This document shows positions 30,382-32,658 of a stretch of 32,658 bases of DNA, piece after piece. The notes beneath the pieces were generated by a model. The model saw nothing but the letters and a program-made list of their open reading frames with translations. It was not told the DNA's origin and made no database searches. The DNA is from Cytidiella melzeri (Eukaryota; Basidiomycota; Agaricomycetes; Polyporales; Irpicaceae). Location: the NCBI GenBank assembly GCA_022592445.1, contig JABYQR010000449.1, positions 1-32,658 of the forward strand. The letters run 5' to 3'. The translations under genes were made by a program, and so were the position numbers. How positions within the stretch are numbered: the stretch's first letter is position 1; the number at the start of each line of letters is the position of its first letter.

Positions 30382-31155
30382 TCACCCGATCGACGACGTC
30401 TTCAAGGCGCAGAGCCGCGAGCTGCTGACTCTCCCATTCAGTCCCTCGTCAGACCAGCTACGTCGTCGGGACGCGGAGGGGCTAACGGTGAGTAGGTAAC
30501 CAGTAAGCAGAACGTACCGCGGTGTTTTGAGTTGGTACGACGTGAGCAGGACACAAAAGCCGTCAATTAGGCGTGAAAATAGAGCGGCGGGCGGTGAGGC
30601 TAGGACTGGACTTACGTTGCGGACGTTCGGTAACGCAGTCTCGACAGCCTGCTGGGCCTCCCAAGCCTGTCCCCCCTGATTCATTCCACAGCTACCCGCC
30701 TTTCCCAATGACTCCTCCGCCAACTTTGTTCCTCCTGCAGCGGCCCAAGTAACCCATCCCACCGTCATCCGCGTCCATGTACCACGGGAAATGCGTATTG
30801 CAACTGACTGGACTGGACTTACGTTGCGGACGTTTGGTAACGCAGTCTCGACAGCCTGCACAACTTGGACCTCCCAAGCCTGTCCCCCCTGATTCATTCC
30901 ACAGCTACCCGCCTTTGCGTTGTTAGAGTCCGAACACGTCCCTTGGTTGCAGTGAGTCGTTGGGCTCCTTCCTACGGCCTGCTTCGTACTGATCATCTGC
31001 AATTGGTTTGATACTTGAGTTTGGGGAGCTCTAGAGGTTGTTGTTCCCACCTGTTGGTTCTCTGTTGAGGTCGTAGAGTCACTGTGCATGTAAAAACCCA
31101 ACCGCGAGAGTTTCTGTGTGCCAAAGGACTTAGCGCCGAACAGAAAACTACGCAC
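30382..31155 (-). CDS. Unresolved spliced gene with a duplicated exon (hypothetical)
   Basis: A 257-codon minus-strand frame starts at ATG 31155, but several GTAAGT/GTGGG donors and CAG acceptors inside it suggest that it is really several exons and introns read through. Its notable content is a block reading AGSCGMNQGGQAWE...QAVETALPNVRN that occurs twice. Each copy is followed immediately by GTAAGTCCAGTCC, a strong donor. The early part is Ser/Thr/Gln-rich. I recognise no family and could not fix exon borders. It may instead be 3' sequence of the neighbouring KDZ transposon. Confidence 0.3.
   Translation of the reverse strand: MRSFLFGAKSFGTQKLSRLGFYMHSDSTTSTENQQVGTTTSRAPQTQVSNQLQMISTKQAVGRSPTTHCNQGTCSDSNNAKAGSCGMNQGGQAWEVQVVQAVETALPNVRNVSPVQSVAIRISRGTWTRMTVGWVTWAAAGGTKLAEESLGKAGSCGMNQGGQAWEAQQAVETALPNVRNVSPVLASPPAALFSRLIDGFCVLLTSYQLKTPRYVLLTGYLLTVSPSASRRRSWSDEGLNGRVSSSRLCALKTSSIG
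30603..30703. repeat. Direct duplication, copy 1 (101 bp)
   Basis: Near-identical to 30810-30916; differs by a 6-bp length change and a few substitutions. Confidence 0.9.
30810..30916. repeat. Direct duplication, copy 2 (107 bp)
   Basis: Starts 207 bp after the start of copy 1. On the minus strand each copy ends in CGTCCGCAAC followed by a GTAAGT donor. Confidence 0.9.
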
Positions 31156-31614
31156 CTGGCGAGGTTCTCAACACAGGCACATACGAGGAGGAGTCACAGA
31201 GTTATCGATCTGTATCTGTCGTTTTCTCGCCGTAAGGTTACGTAGAATTTCTCGCTGAGTTGTCCGTTTGTTTCGCAAGCTTAGCGTCGTTCTCGCCGTC
31301 AAAATGCCCAACAACCGAGTAGTTTAGTAGCGAATAATGATCTGCCCAGTGGCAAACTCTTGTATTGCCTGCATTCGAGCGAGTTGATGCTCCAAGTGAT
31401 GGCTTGTGGCGTGGGCAAGTATTTGGGGACTTACGCGAAAGGATGAGATGAAGAGAGTGAGCACGTACCTGGCCTATACCTGAGATATAATTGTGGTGCT
31501 GCGCCACTTGTATGTGCATATTCACAGACCGTCTCGCAGAGTCGCCGCACGCGAACATGCTCAAAACAGTGCTGAAAGATGAACAATATACCAATTTCAT
31601 GCGACATAAAAGCA
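31156..31614. other. Downstream of the KDZ gene, no gene supported
   Basis: Open frames here on the minus strand cross intron-like sequence and show no domain. Confidence 0.4.
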
Positions 31615-32653
31615 CTAGTCCACATCGTGGTTATCGACGTGTGCACGTGGGATGTGTACCTGCGCACAGTCAATACATGAGACGCACAAAAGCTAAACGC
31701 ACATACCGCGGGTGGCCAAAGCTTCCCGAACTCTGTTCGACAATCTTCCCACAGTCGTCGGTATGAGAACATTTGTCTGCACACGATCAGCAATCACATT
31801 GTGAGCTCACGCCGGTACTCACTTTCGTGCATATGCAGCAGAGCCCTCGCACTCGCTTTCGTCAGCTCGGCGATTCCAAAGACGGGCATAGTAATCAAAA
31901 AATCGAATTGTTCTGGTCATCTCGACAATCACCAATTCCATCTCTTCTGTCCAACGTTCCGCTGTTGCCTTCGTACGACACCAGTGCACGCGTAGATCTA
32001 GACTGGATTCAGAGATAAATTGAAGAAAGATTACACTACTTACGGTCGACAATATGATTCTTGACGCTGTCGCTGAGGTCGTTATCAACGAATGAAAGAT
32101 CCCCCCAGATCCACGATTGCTTGAAGTTCCTGCTGTCACCAAATGCTCGATCTTCCTCGCGCACCACAAAGGCCTTCAGGTCGCTCTTCTTAAGAGGTCG
32201 ATAAGTAGGGTCGGCCTCACTCATCCCTAAGAAGACCAAAGCCGCTCGAGCGCGTCGGTACACCTCAGCTGCAGCGTACACCGCCGACCGCATCCGCTGT
32301 GCCGGTCCACTGCTACGGAGCTTGAGGTTTTGAGTGGTAGCCTTCTTCAGATGGAGGTGCAACCCATAACTGGTGGCCAAGTGCGCCTTGACCTCATCCA
32401 GTCCGTCATCTGCGTCGGCTTCTCGCATAGCTTTCTCGAGCTTGGCTGCTTCCTTCATGGCTTCATGGCTTTGTACGTCGTGAGGGTATGATGATGGAAG
32501 GTGTATTTCGACGGTGCAGAGGTCCGCTAAACATGCACGACTTCGCTTTGTACCAATTTGTGTAGACTCTTCTACAACCGGCTCGACCGGAGCTTTCCGC
32601 TTCCTGGATTTGGTTTTCGAGGCTGTAGGTCCATCAGCATCGTCGTCGTGAGC
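31615..32653 (-). CDS. KDZ-family transposase, C-terminal part (5' end outside window)
   Basis: I infer four minus-strand exons: 32653-32044, 31997-31823, 31776-31707 and 31659-31615. The three introns are 46, 46 and 47 nt (GTAAGT, GTGAGT, GTATGT donors), and the phases give 299 residues plus a TAG stop. The window edge TTTAG looks like the acceptor of a further upstream intron. The sequence starts with a basic segment (SKTKSRKRKAPVEP). It then shows the KDZ C-terminal pattern: IHLPSSYPHD, a helical region LHLHLKKATTQNLKLRSSGP, YRRARAALVFLG, SWIWGDL, then VHWCRTKATAERWTEEMELV and EMTRTIRFFDYYARLW, ending YARKQMFSYRRLWEDCRTEF. The catalytic core is beyond the window. KDZ elements are DNA transposons expanded in basidiomycetes, some associated with TET/JBP genes. 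Confidence 0.75.
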
Positions 32654-32658
32654 CTAAA

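Overview
This window looks like a transposon-rich stretch of a filamentous basidiomycete (Agaricomycete-type) genome. The reasons are short introns of about 45-65 nt with GTRNGY donors, chromodomain Ty3/gypsy elements, a KDZ-family transposase end, and a DDE transposase family common in Agaricomycetes. I saw no tRNA, rRNA or CRISPR array. The only candidate host gene with a clean model is a small secreted-protein gene at about 9.6-10.4 kb.

Layout. The 3' end of a plus-strand chromodomain gypsy element (A; pol end, polypurine tract, LTR at 551-1310) has inserted into and truncated a minus-strand Ty1/copia element (gag, protease and integrase at 1311-3925; PBS at 3993-4004; LTR from 4005). A decayed Tc1-like transposase (4370-4979), short tandem repeats (5325-5535) and a degenerate minisatellite (5757-6710) follow. 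An AT-rich desert contains a peptidase relic, then a solo LTR of family A with a perfect 5-bp target duplication (8321-9088). Next comes the secreted-protein gene.

The centrepiece is a DNA transposon of about 9.0 kb (10762-26984, excluding an insertion). It has ~297-bp terminal inverted repeats and one large gene that I reconstruct as ten exons with consistent phases (20355-26192; about 1,784 aa from the first in-frame ATG). The predicted protein joins a GCM-type zinc domain, a MULE-type transposase core, a USP/USPL1-like cysteine peptidase, a PHD finger and a basic tail. A very young gypsy element (B; 11618-18838, LTRs 512/513 identical, TATT duplication) sits inside it on the minus strand.

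Gypsy B is unusual in itself. Its LTR TATA box predicts a transcript whose first 11 nt are perfectly complementary to a site 2 nt past the 5' LTR, which is the Tf1 self-priming arrangement. From that predicted start to the gag ATG there are about 1.4 kb without one ATG in any frame, although most of it is an open, protein-like frame. That frame is interrupted only by a tandem TAG-TAG. Gag and pol are linked by a GGGTTTT heptamer at the gag stop codon.

To the right of the big transposon lie a frameshifted D-D-E transposase gene (27377-29645), a poorly resolved region with a duplicated exon-like block (30603-30916), and the 3' end of a minus-strand KDZ transposase gene that runs off the window (31615-32653).
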